Of a stretch of 64,000 bases of DNA, positions 52,952-61,186 are shown piece by piece (the stretch's first letter is position 1; every line of letters starts with the position of its first letter). The notes beneath the pieces were generated by a model, which did no database searches, was not told the origin of the DNA, and saw only the letters and a program-made list of their open reading frames with translations. This DNA is from Hahella sp. HNIBRBA332 (lineage in GTDB: Bacteria; Pseudomonadota; Gammaproteobacteria; Pseudomonadales; Oleiphilaceae), in assembly GCF_030719035.1 (NCBI RefSeq), contig NZ_CP132203.1, forward strand, positions 2,108,001-2,172,000, written 5' to 3'. Both the position numbers and the translations under genes were made by a program.

Positions 52952-53383
52952 GTGAACCGCGAAGACTTATTTCGTCGAGCATTTGAAAGAAAAGAGCTGG
53001 TTTGTTCTCACATATATAGCGCAAAGGAAATGTGCTCTTTGGATGGAAAAGAGGCTTTCCCCCTGTGTGTGCAAATCTATGAAGATGGTTTTAACTTGTT
53101 TTGGTATTGTGAAAAGTGTGTCGAAATGTATGGCTTATCCAGGCAGGGAACATACGTCTACGATGCCGAAGACGAGTTCTTTGAAAGGCTAGAGGATTTA
53201 GACGACTTCAAAGCAGGAGAAAATTTGGATTTAAATCCATTCTCCGACTATCTGGAGGAACAAAAAGGCTTTATGTTAAGTAAGGATGACTTCTCCAAGC
53301 TCAGCGTAACATTTGATGCAGAAAAGCCGATATCCGAGGCTAACATAATGCGAGTCCCTTTTGGCGCGCAGTTGAAGAGGTAA
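52952..53383 (+). CDS. Probable RHS immunity protein
   Basis: The protein has 143 residues from GTG 52952, four bases after the toxin stop, with GAGGAGAG upstream. It is AT-rich like the toxin tip. It is soluble, with Cys/His residues in the first half (VCSHIYSAKEMC, LCVQIY, WYCEKCVEMY) that could bind a metal. The acidic C-terminal half (DEFFERLEDLDDFKAGENLD) suits a toxin-binding role. The assignment comes from position; the family is not recognised. Confidence 0.75.
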   Translation: MNREDLFRRAFERKELVCSHIYSAKEMCSLDGKEAFPLCVQIYEDGFNLFWYCEKCVEMYGLSRQGTYVYDAEDEFFERLEDLDDFKAGENLDLNPFSDYLEEQKGFMLSKDDFSKLSVTFDAEKPISEANIMRVPFGAQLKR

Positions 53384-53452
53384 TAGATATCTGGTCATTA
53401 AACCAAAACAGCTGATGCAGGCTTTCGGAATACGTCTCTTACCTGCAACCTC

Positions 53453-54490
53453 CTAACTCTCCAATCCAGCCACCCATTTCAACACATCCGCCACCGGCTC
53501 TATCAACTCTGAAGGGATGTAATTCTCCAGCTCGGCCTGAGCGTATAGGGCGCGGGCCAGGGGGATGTTTTCCATGATGGGGATGCCTTCTTTGGCGGCG
53601 ATTTTCTTTACTCTTTGGGCGGTGGTGTTTTTTGCTTTGATGATGACGGTTGGCAGGCTGCGTTTATCGCCGTCGTAGTAGATGCCGATGGCGATGTGGG
53701 TGGGGTTGGTGACGATGACGGAGGCTTTTTTGATTTGGCTGATCATGCCGCCTTCCAGCATTTCACGGTGAATCTGTTTGCGTTGGCCGATGACTTCCGG
53801 GTTGCCTTCTGCGTCTTTGTACTCCCGTTTCACTTCATCTTTGGTCATGCGCAGTTGCTTTTGGTGTTCATGCTTCTGATAAAGAAAATCCAGCACCGCT
53901 ACGATCACAAACGCGAACATGGACACCATCGCCAGCTGCAGCATCAGGTGGCCGATAAAGGGCATGACGCAGTCTGAGCCGCAGTGGGGGAGTTTGCTGA
54001 TGTCGTTGAGATTGGCGGTGATCACCCAGTAGATCAGGATGGACAGGAACAGGATTTTTACGATGGACTTGAGCAACTCCACCAGGCTTCGTACTGAAAA
54101 CAGCTTCTTGACGCCTTCCACCGGGTCAATTTTCTTCAGATCGAACTTGATCGACTCCATGGCGAACAACGGGCCGACATGCCCGACATTAGAGACCACC
54201 GCAGTGACGATCACCAACAGGATAAAAGGGAGCAGGATGTCCAGACTCTTCTCGAACACGCCATTCAGCACCGCCTGCAATGCTTCCCCAAAAGGCTGAC
54301 CGTAGAAGCGCGGGGGCAGATCAATCAGGCTTTGCAGCGCTTCCACCAACCCATAACCGGAGGCGAACAGGAGTCCGTACATGGCGATCATCATGGCGGT
54401 GGACACCAGCTCCTTACTGTGCGCTACCTGACCCTTTTTACGGGCGTCGCGGAGCTTTTTCGGGGTGGGCTTTTCGGTCTTTTCACTCAT
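53453..54490 (-). CDS. sctU: T3SS export apparatus switch protein SctU
   Basis: The protein has 345 residues with four membrane helices (about 30-50, 80-105, 140-165, 180-205) and a cytosolic domain. The autocleavage motif NPTH is at 262-265 (VIVTNPTHIAIGIYYDGDKR). The start MSEKTEKPTPKKLRDARKKG is typical of FlhB/YscU. It switches substrate specificity from needle to translocators. Last gene of the minus-strand operon. Confidence 0.97.
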   Translation of the reverse strand: MSEKTEKPTPKKLRDARKKGQVAHSKELVSTAMMIAMYGLLFASGYGLVEALQSLIDLPPRFYGQPFGEALQAVLNGVFEKSLDILLPFILLVIVTAVVSNVGHVGPLFAMESIKFDLKKIDPVEGVKKLFSVRSLVELLKSIVKILFLSILIYWVITANLNDISKLPHCGSDCVMPFIGHLMLQLAMVSMFAFVIVAVLDFLYQKHEHQKQLRMTKDEVKREYKDAEGNPEVIGQRKQIHREMLEGGMISQIKKASVIVTNPTHIAIGIYYDGDKRSLPTVIIKAKNTTAQRVKKIAAKEGIPIMENIPLARALYAQAELENYIPSELIEPVADVLKWVAGLES

Positions 54491-54555
54491 CGCTTTGGCT
54501 TTCTTGCATTTGTCTGTATGGGGGGTTGTGAAGACTTACGCTAACTGACGGTTGT

Positions 54556-55341
54556 TCAAGACAAGAGGTTAAACAGCGGTTGCAGCAGACCGTCGATATT
54601 CTCCAGCAGCTCGCTGAAATAACGGATCACGAAGCCTGCGTAGACGCACAGCAGCGCCAGTCCCACCGCGCTTTTCAGCGGCATCGCCAGGATGAACACG
54701 TTCAGTTGCGGCGCGAAACGACTGATCAACGCCAGGCCAAACTCGGTCAGGAACATCACGATCACCACTGGCGCCCCCAGCAAAACAGTAAGGTGCATCA
54801 AGGTGTCCAGTTGAGCCAGGAAAAAGCCAGGCCCGCTTAAGGTAAGAGACGGGAAAAATTCAAACACAGGCCAGACCACGTAGCTCTTGTACAGCGCATA
54901 GAGCATCAGCAGAAAAGAACCGCTGATAAAAAACAGGGTGACCAAAGACTGCGTTAGCAGAATGCCCAAAGGAGACGTTTGCGATCCGGACAGCGGATTC
55001 AACGCGCTCGCCATGGTGGCGCCGCGCTGGTTATCAATAAAAAAGCCCACTGACTCAATCGCCCAGAACGGCATCACCAATACAAATCCCATCGCCAGAC
55101 CAATGCCGACTTCTTTGACGATGATCAGCAGCAGATGCAGCCCGTCCAAAGTCTGGGCGTCCAGACCATGCTCGACAAGCGGATAGGTAATGAGGGAAAA
55201 ACTGGCGACTACGCCGTTGCGGATCATCGCGTTGCCCAAAGACTGTTTAGACAGAAACGGCAGCATCATAAACATCGCCAGCATGCGTGCGGACGACATA
55301 AAGAACACAAACAACGTGTGGGAGATCAGTTCAATATTCAT
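54556..55341 (-). CDS. sctT: T3SS export apparatus protein SctT
   Basis: The protein has 261 residues with about eight membrane segments. The FliR/YscT pattern is seen in ARMLAMFMMLPFLSKQSLGN, GLAMGFVLVMPFWAIESVGF and FIDNQRGATMASALNPLSGS. It forms the export gate core with SctR and SctS. Its start is 36 bases after the sctS stop. Confidence 0.95.
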   Translation of the reverse strand: MNIELISHTLFVFFMSSARMLAMFMMLPFLSKQSLGNAMIRNGVVASFSLITYPLVEHGLDAQTLDGLHLLLIIVKEVGIGLAMGFVLVMPFWAIESVGFFIDNQRGATMASALNPLSGSQTSPLGILLTQSLVTLFFISGSFLLMLYALYKSYVVWPVFEFFPSLTLSGPGFFLAQLDTLMHLTVLLGAPVVIVMFLTEFGLALISRFAPQLNVFILAMPLKSAVGLALLCVYAGFVIRYFSELLENIDGLLQPLFNLLS

Positions 55342-55377
55342 CAGTCGTTCTTCGCTTGCAACCGTTCTTCGTTTCCA

Positions 55378-55647
55378 TCAACCGGCCACATCAGGAATGG
55401 CGTCGAACACCAGCACCGTGTACTGGTACATCTCGATGCCGAGCCAGCGCGCGGTCAGGTAAAGGGTGGCGACGATGGCCACCAGTTTCACGGCGAACCC
55501 CAGGGTTTGCTCCTGGATTTGGGTCACCGCCTGCAACAGGCTGACCAGCACGCCAGTAAAAGTCGCCACCAGAATCGGCGGCATGGAAAGGATCAGCACC
55601 AGCATCAGCGCTTCCGTGGTGTATTGAATAACGTCGGCTTCGGTCAT
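55378..55647 (-). CDS. sctS: T3SS export apparatus protein SctS
   Basis: The protein has 89 residues from ATG 55647, with GGAGAG upstream; ATG 55665 is less likely. Two membrane helices (ALMLVLILSMPPILVATFTG, FAVKLVAIVATLYLTARWLG) flank the conserved VSLLQAVTQIQEQTL loop of FliQ/YscS. Confidence 0.95.
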   Translation of the reverse strand: MTEADVIQYTTEALMLVLILSMPPILVATFTGVLVSLLQAVTQIQEQTLGFAVKLVAIVATLYLTARWLGIEMYQYTVLVFDAIPDVAG

Positions 55648-55751
55648 AGCTTCACTCTCCGTCATCCGGTTTTATCGGTCTCTACTCAAATGCTTGTTCG
55701 TACTTGCGCCGGTTCTGCGCCGGTTCTGTGTATGGGATGAATGGCTGCCGG

Positions 55752-56399
55752 CTATTGATAGGCGAGCACCAGTCCATGGATTAGGCGCGTCCATCCGTCC
55801 ATCAGCACGAATAACAACAGCTTGAAGGGCAGGGAGATGGTCATGGGGGAGACCATCATCATGCCCATGGCCAACAGGATGTTGGAGATGATCAGGTCAA
55901 TCGCCAGGAAGGGCAGATAAATCAGAAACCCGATTTCAAAGGCGCTGGTGAGTTCGCTGGCGGTGAAGGCGGGAATCAGCACGCAAAAGCTGTCTTTTTC
56001 CAGGCCCTTCGCGACGTCTTCCGGCCAGATTTCCGCCGCCGTCTCATGAAAGAACGTCTGCTCATCCTCCGAGCCGTGCCGTTGCAGAAACGCCTTGTAA
56101 GGCTGCGAGGCGGTGTCCACGAGCGCTTTCAACTCCTGCGTATTCTCCAGGGAGATCGGCTGGCTGCTGAGTTCGTTGTAGGCGCTGATGCCCACCGGCG
56201 CCATGATGTAGGCGGTCAGGATGATGGACAGCCCGTAGAGCGCCATGTTCGGCGGGATCTGCTGAATGCCTAAAGCGTTACGCAGTAACCCTAAGACTAC
56301 GGCGATCTTCACGAAGGACGTGGCCATCACCGCAAAGAAGGGAATCAGAGCGATGCCCGCCAAGCCGAGGGTCAGGTAAAAAGGATCAGGCAACGTCAT
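55752..56399 (-). CDS. sctR: T3SS export apparatus protein SctR
   Basis: The protein has 215 residues from ATG 56399, with AGGAG upstream. Family motifs: SFVKIAVVLGLLRNALGIQQ, then IPPNMALYGLSIILTAYIM and FLAIDLIISNILLAMGMMMV. It is the FliP/YscR core subunit. Its start overlaps the end of sctQ by 14 bases. The usual C-terminal LLLFVLMDGW stretch is intact. Confidence 0.96.
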   Translation of the reverse strand: MTLPDPFYLTLGLAGIALIPFFAVMATSFVKIAVVLGLLRNALGIQQIPPNMALYGLSIILTAYIMAPVGISAYNELSSQPISLENTQELKALVDTASQPYKAFLQRHGSEDEQTFFHETAAEIWPEDVAKGLEKDSFCVLIPAFTASELTSAFEIGFLIYLPFLAIDLIISNILLAMGMMMVSPMTISLPFKLLLFVLMDGWTRLIHGLVLAYQ

Positions 56400-57579
56400 G
56401 CTCGTTCTCCTGTTCTTTCTGCTGTTCGCTTTCCTGTATGACGCCAGTCTCAGCGGAGACGGCCGGCGTGAGCGACAAACGCGTGATGCGGGCGCCAATC
56501 TGATCGCCTACCCGCACCAGTTCGGCTTCCGCGATCGCCTGACCCTGAACCAGCAGTGTGACGGCGCCGGATAAAGGCTTGTCGAGGGCGAGCGTTTGTC
56601 CTGGCGCCAGAGACTGAATCTGGCTAAGGGTGGCGGTGCGTCGGGCGACCTCAAAGACCACCTCAACGGGAAGGTCATGCAACGGCTGCAACGGCGCGTC
56701 GTTGTTGGGAGTCGTTGTGTGTGTCATAGGTTGATCCGTGTTGATATGGGTGAGAGTGATGTCCTGACGCTGCAATGTCCCGTAGCCCAAACGCCTGCCG
56801 CAGACGCTGAGAGAGATTGAAAAAAAGCAAGCGGAGGGCGAATCGCCGGTCGGATTGATCGAAGCCGACGGCAGCAGAACGATGTCGTTCAACTGCAATT
56901 GACGGACTTCGTCATAGCTGAGTTTGGGACCGTCAATGCCTGCGCTGAGAGCCAGAGGCAGATGAGTGATGGCCAGCGTCGAATAAGGTTGCGACCAGTG
57001 GCGCGGCGCCTTGTCCTGCACCAGATCGAAAGCGCCCTGAACCAGATCAAGAGCCTCATGAGAAAGGGCGATCGTCGCCCAACCCGTTTGGCGACCATAA
57101 ACGCACCGACAATACAGTTTGATGGAATCCTGCTCCTGAACAGGCGCGGGTAGCATCGCCTCGACCTCTATGTGCAAACCGCCGGCCGCGGATATCTGAT
57201 CGATCAATGGCGCCAGCGCAGCCTGCAGCAACGCCAGTTGTAGCATTTCTGGGATTTTCTCAAACGGCAGCGACGCTAGCGCCCCGTCATCGGGCTGACC
57301 AGCACTCTCGTCTAACGTTGAGAGCAGGGCGTCCAGAAGGCGTTGGTCGAAGCGTAACGACGCCGAGGTTTGATCAAGTCGAATTCGCGCGCCGAAGGCG
57401 AAAGAATGAGCTTCTTTTGCGGCGGCAAACTGGACATCAAGAGGCGTCGCGCCCAGTTCAAATCGGGTTCCTGCGCCAATAGGAAATAGCGACTGCAGTC
57501 GCAGCGCTAACGGGTTTACCTGGGGAAGCGCCAACCGCTGCATAGCGACGGAGGCGGCATGTATACGCAAGGCGGTCAC
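56386..57579 (-). CDS. sctQ: T3SS C-ring/sorting platform protein SctQ
   Basis: The protein has 397 residues from GTG 57579, overlapping the sctP stop by 4 bases. The C-terminal SpoA (FliN-like) domain at about 305-380 reads LPVEVVFEVARRTATLSQIQ, then LVQGQAIAEAELVRVGDQIG. A second, weaker SpoA-like region precedes it. It forms the cytosolic platform with SctK, SctL and SctN. An internal start producing a short SctQ C-terminal form, known in other systems, is possible near Met 290 but not proven. Confidence 0.9.
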   Translation of the reverse strand: MTALRIHAASVAMQRLALPQVNPLALRLQSLFPIGAGTRFELGATPLDVQFAAAKEAHSFAFGARIRLDQTSASLRFDQRLLDALLSTLDESAGQPDDGALASLPFEKIPEMLQLALLQAALAPLIDQISAAGGLHIEVEAMLPAPVQEQDSIKLYCRCVYGRQTGWATIALSHEALDLVQGAFDLVQDKAPRHWSQPYSTLAITHLPLALSAGIDGPKLSYDEVRQLQLNDIVLLPSASINPTGDSPSACFFSISLSVCGRRLGYGTLQRQDITLTHINTDQPMTHTTTPNNDAPLQPLHDLPVEVVFEVARRTATLSQIQSLAPGQTLALDKPLSGAVTLLVQGQAIAEAELVRVGDQIGARITRLSLTPAVSAETGVIQESEQQKEQENEHDVA

Positions 57580-58202
57580 AGCAGCCTCCCGATAGATTCA
57601 GCAGACTGGGCGGAGGCGTTGGCCATCGAATCTGTATCGCGCCCATGCACAATGTCCACTTTGACCTTGACGCCGTCTTGTCCGTAACGACGTTGCAATG
57701 ATTGCAGCAGGCTCGCCCGGCTCTGATGCAGTTGCTGATAACTGGCTGCCGCGGCGGTGGCGAACTGCACCGTCAAAACGCCATCCACTTTGGCGATGCT
57801 GAGCGTGGTATCCGGCAGTTGCGGGCTTTTCAGGTCCATCCTGACTTCTTGCAGCCCAGGCGTTTCGGAGCGCTTCACGTACATCTGATCAACCAGCTTC
57901 GCCACCAGATCCGCGAGCTCCTCCGTCGGCGAAGTCGGCATCGCCGCGTTCGTCATGCCGGGTTGATAGCGGGGTTCATGCAGTGGGGAGAGATAACCGC
58001 CTTGCAGTAAGTGAGCGGCTTCGTTTCCCTGATCGGAACTTTCCTGTTCCCCTTGTTCAAATTGTTCAAACTGCCGCTGAAAACGCGCTAACGCTTCTTC
58101 ATCCACCGTTGGTTTTCTGTGCTCATTGCTGCGGAATTTGGCCGCATCATGTTGTTCTTTTGCGGCGGTCCTGATTTCTCCTTGCAGGCGCTGCGCATTC
58201 AT
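57576..58202 (-). CDS. sctP: T3SS needle-length regulator SctP
   Basis: The protein has 208 residues, short compared with YscP (about 450-500). The N-terminal half is polar and Gln/Glu-rich (FQRQFEQFEQGEQESSDQGN). The C-terminal half resembles the type III substrate-switch domain (LQEVRMDLKSPQLPDTTLSI, VQFATAAAASYQQLHQSRAS). It overlaps sctO and sctQ by 4 bases on each side. A short ruler would predict a short needle. Confidence 0.82.
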   Translation of the reverse strand: MNAQRLQGEIRTAAKEQHDAAKFRSNEHRKPTVDEEALARFQRQFEQFEQGEQESSDQGNEAAHLLQGGYLSPLHEPRYQPGMTNAAMPTSPTEELADLVAKLVDQMYVKRSETPGLQEVRMDLKSPQLPDTTLSIAKVDGVLTVQFATAAAASYQQLHQSRASLLQSLQRRYGQDGVKVKVDIVHGRDTDSMANASAQSAESIGRLL

Positions 58203-58711
58203 ATCGACGCCTCCATCTCCAAGCCGAAACCAGTCGTAGCCCGGGCGGGAAATCGAAGGTTGTCCGCCGCCATTTCCTCCGCCTGCTGTTCTTCAAGGCG
58301 AATGCGCTCCTGATGCAGCGCTCCCTGGAATTCGTCGGCCAGAATGGCGAACTTTTCCTGCGCTTTTTGCGCTACTTTCAGTTGGTCCAGTGCGGCTTGC
58401 AGTTTTTGTTCGGCGGCGGCTTCTTCCGTTTGAATCTGTTTGAGCTGGTTCGCCAGGTCGTTAGTTTGGACTTTGAAATACGCCACCCGACTGTTGTAGT
58501 CGTCCATCTCTTGCAGGCTGGCGGGTTTGCCGGCCAGTTCCGCGAACAGGCGGTCGCTTTCGCGGCGACGCCATTGCTGAAAATCGGTGAATGCGTGGGC
58601 GGACTGACTTCTGCGCTCGCGCAGGTCTGATAGTGCGATTTCGAGGTGTTTGACTTGTCTGGCCTGACGGTTGGTTCGGTGCTGTTTGATTTCGGCGATG
58701 CTGGCGATCAT
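58199..58711 (-). CDS. sctO: T3SS stalk protein SctO
   Basis: The protein has 170 residues from ATG 58711; an upstream ATG 58789 would overlap sctN. It is almost entirely coiled coil (IALSDLRERRSQSAHAFTDF, LANQLKQIQTEEAAAEQKLQ), as expected for YscO/FliJ. It is the central stalk between the SctN ATPase and the export gate. It starts 13 bases after the sctN stop. Confidence 0.9.
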   Translation of the reverse strand: MIASIAEIKQHRTNRQARQVKHLEIALSDLRERRSQSAHAFTDFQQWRRRESDRLFAELAGKPASLQEMDDYNSRVAYFKVQTNDLANQLKQIQTEEAAAEQKLQAALDQLKVAQKAQEKFAILADEFQGALHQERIRLEEQQAEEMAADNLRFPARATTGFGLEMEASI

Positions 58712-58724
58712 GGCTGAGTCTCCG

Positions 58725-60071
58725 TTAGTGTTGGGCCAGGGATTGCAGTTGAGCCAAGGTGTCCCCCATGGAGCAGGGGGCGTCGTCATGCTGTCTCAGG
58801 AACTGGTTAATGGGCTCGATGGCCTTGATCGCGGCGTCGGCGAGCGGGTCTGTCCCCGGCTGGTATTCCCCGATCCTGACCAGCAACTCGATTTCCCTGT
58901 AGCGGGCCAATAGCTGCCGCAGCCGCCGCGCATGTTGCCGTTGCTCCGGCGTGGCGATTTCGTTCATCAGGCGACTGCTGCTGGCGAGAATATCCACCGC
59001 GGGAAAGTGGCCGGATTCCGCCAAAGCGCGGGATAGCACAATGTGGCCATCCAGAATGGAGCGCACTTCGTCCGCCACTGGCTCGGTCATGTCGTCGCCT
59101 TCCACCAGCACGGTGTAGAGCGCGCTGATCGCGCCTTTGGCCCCAGGGCCGGCGCGTTCCAGCAATTTGGGCAAGGTGGCGAATACAGTGGGCGGAAAGC
59201 CTCTGCGCGCCGGCGGTTCTCCCGCCGCCAGGCCGATTTCCCGCAGCGCACGGGCGAAGCGGGTGACGGAGTCCATGAGCAGCAGCACCCGTTTGCCTTG
59301 ATCGCGGAAATATTCGGCGATAGCAGTGGCCACGTAACCCGCCTTCACCCGCTCCATGGCGGGGCGGTCGGACGTGGCGGCCACCACCACGGCGCGCCGC
59401 ATGCCTTCCGCGCCCAGATCCCGTTCGATAAATCCTCTGACTTCGCGGCCGCGTTCACCGATCAAGCCGATGACGACGATGTCGGCGTCTGTATGGCGGG
59501 TGATCATGGAGAGCAGGGTGCTTTTGCCGACCCCCGCCGCCGCGAACACGCCCATACGTTGCCCCTCGCCGCAGGTGAGCATGCCGTCAATCGCACGCAC
59601 CCCGGTGGTTATGGGCGTTTCCACCAGCCTGCGGGTCAATGGGTTAGGGGAGGCGCTGATAATGGGGTAAGGGACGCCGCCCGTCAGAGGCTCGCCGTCA
59701 TCAATGGGCGCGCCCAGGCCGTCCAGCACCCGCCCCAAAATACCCTCGCTGATCTGGATCTCATGACTGCGGCCCGTGGGAATCACTTCGGTATGAGCGG
59801 ACAGACCTTCCATCTCACTCAACGGCGTCAACAACGCCTCCTGCCTGGAAAAACCGATCACCTCCGCAAGAATGGAACGCTGCGACTCCGGGTCCACCAA
59901 CTCACAAATCTCACCAATCCGCACCCCATTCACAGACGCCTTAACAATCGTCCCCACCGCCTGCGTCACCCGCCCCCGCACCTGCGCAAAATCCGCCTGC
60001 TCCACCAACGACCGCAACAACTTGGTCCTGGACGCGGAAAACGCGCTATCACTGAAGACTGTCTGATCCAT
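58725..60071 (-). CDS. sctN: T3SS ATPase SctN
   Basis: The protein has 448 residues from ATG 60071. The Walker A (AAGVGKST, 178-185) and Walker B (VLLLMDSVTRFARALREIGL) regions and the FliI/YscN signature PPARRGFPPTVFATLPKLLE are intact. It energises unfolding and export of substrates. First gene of the minus-strand sctN-U operon. No sctV or gatekeeper gene precedes it, unlike in Yersinia or Pseudomonas. Confidence 0.97.
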   Translation of the reverse strand: MDQTVFSDSAFSASRTKLLRSLVEQADFAQVRGRVTQAVGTIVKASVNGVRIGEICELVDPESQRSILAEVIGFSRQEALLTPLSEMEGLSAHTEVIPTGRSHEIQISEGILGRVLDGLGAPIDDGEPLTGGVPYPIISASPNPLTRRLVETPITTGVRAIDGMLTCGEGQRMGVFAAAGVGKSTLLSMITRHTDADIVVIGLIGERGREVRGFIERDLGAEGMRRAVVVAATSDRPAMERVKAGYVATAIAEYFRDQGKRVLLLMDSVTRFARALREIGLAAGEPPARRGFPPTVFATLPKLLERAGPGAKGAISALYTVLVEGDDMTEPVADEVRSILDGHIVLSRALAESGHFPAVDILASSSRLMNEIATPEQRQHARRLRQLLARYREIELLVRIGEYQPGTDPLADAAIKAIEPINQFLRQHDDAPCSMGDTLAQLQSLAQH

Positions 60072-60346
60072 AGCATCCACACCCTGAAAAAACACCGCGA
60101 AAGCGGATTGATATTTGGTTTAGGGGCAGATTAAAGGGGGAGTGGGAGGGGCTGTATCAGCCGGGGGATCTAATTTTTGGGGGGAAGTAGAATAACTTGG
60201 AAGGGGAACGCATGGGACCATGCAAAGCTTTTAAAGGGAAACAAATGCAAACATTTAGGGCTATCCCTAAACTGATGAGAGTCCCGTTTACCCTAAGGGC
60301 TCATTTCTCCTATTTTCCATTCACGAAATTCGCCTATTTGTATCTT
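60072..60346. other. Intergenic region between sctN and the Septu-like pair
   Basis: This 275-base AT-richer gap holds the presumed sctN promoter on the minus strand and the 3' end region of the HNH gene. Short self-complementary words (TAGGGATAGCCCTA-like) occur near 60257-60295. Nothing else is supported. Confidence 0.4.
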
Positions 60347-61186
60347 TTAAGGTAACGGAGGCAAATCACCCTTTTCCAAATACTCCATTACATCGGCATT
60401 GGCCAGAACCGCAGCATAAAAGACATGTCCCCAAGAATTTTTGGTTAGATCTTGCTCCGTAGCACAGAACGTTTCCAATGTATTGGTAACATTTTGTCCT
60501 GTCTCCCTCATGCGTGCAGCCAAGCGTATTAAACGCCTATGTTGATCACGAAAGAAATGAGCATAACGCTGCTCTATTCCTAGCTCCCTTACATGGCTCT
60601 CCACTAAAGCTGATTGTTCAGCTGTAAGTTGAGCACAAGCTGTTAAGTCAAACGTCGGCGTATCGAACGGTGGGCTGATGGAAAGCTCAATTACCTGTTC
60701 GGCAACAAAAACGTCAAAATATGGGTGAATAAAAAATCTAGGACTTATGTCATCACCTGTTTTGGCCCCCTTTTGGGCTTGGCAAGCATCACACATAGGA
60801 AACAGGTTTAGGGGGGTAATACAAAAATGGGGGAACGCAGCTTTGGGGAGATAGTGATCCAGAGTGTTAGGTCTCCCTGGCTCACCACATGCAGGACAAA
60901 GAGTTAGCCCATGATCCCTTAAACTATCAATTGCTAATTTTTGAACCGCACCTTCTTGTGGCGAGCTATATAAATTGAGAAAGACATTTTTTTGAGGAGT
61001 GATTTTAGGCCATAGCTGAATGTTCTTTGGAGATCCGCTCGCATCGATGTACTCCTGTACCTTGCTTTTCCACTCCGCAGCTATTTTATTGAAGAATTGA
61101 GCATTTTTGCCGTTCTGCCGCTCGGCAACTACATCATCGATGAGTTGCAAGCTACAAATATCCGGCAATGGTAAATGCATCACCAT
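60347..61186 (-). CDS. HNH endonuclease, PtuB-like
   Basis: The protein has 279 residues from ATG 61186; ATG 61180 is an alternative. The zinc HNH core is CPAC at 97-100, DHYLPKAAFPHF at 110-121 and CDAC at 132-135, with NLFPMC between. It overlaps the upstream ATPase stop by 7 bases. This ATPase-plus-HNH pair matches the layout of the Septu anti-phage system. Its AT-rich composition suggests horizontal gain. Confidence 0.82.
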   Translation of the reverse strand: MVMHLPLPDICSLQLIDDVVAERQNGKNAQFFNKIAAEWKSKVQEYIDASGSPKNIQLWPKITPQKNVFLNLYSSPQEGAVQKLAIDSLRDHGLTLCPACGEPGRPNTLDHYLPKAAFPHFCITPLNLFPMCDACQAQKGAKTGDDISPRFFIHPYFDVFVAEQVIELSISPPFDTPTFDLTACAQLTAEQSALVESHVRELGIEQRYAHFFRDQHRRLIRLAARMRETGQNVTNTLETFCATEQDLTKNSWGHVFYAAVLANADVMEYLEKGDLPPLP

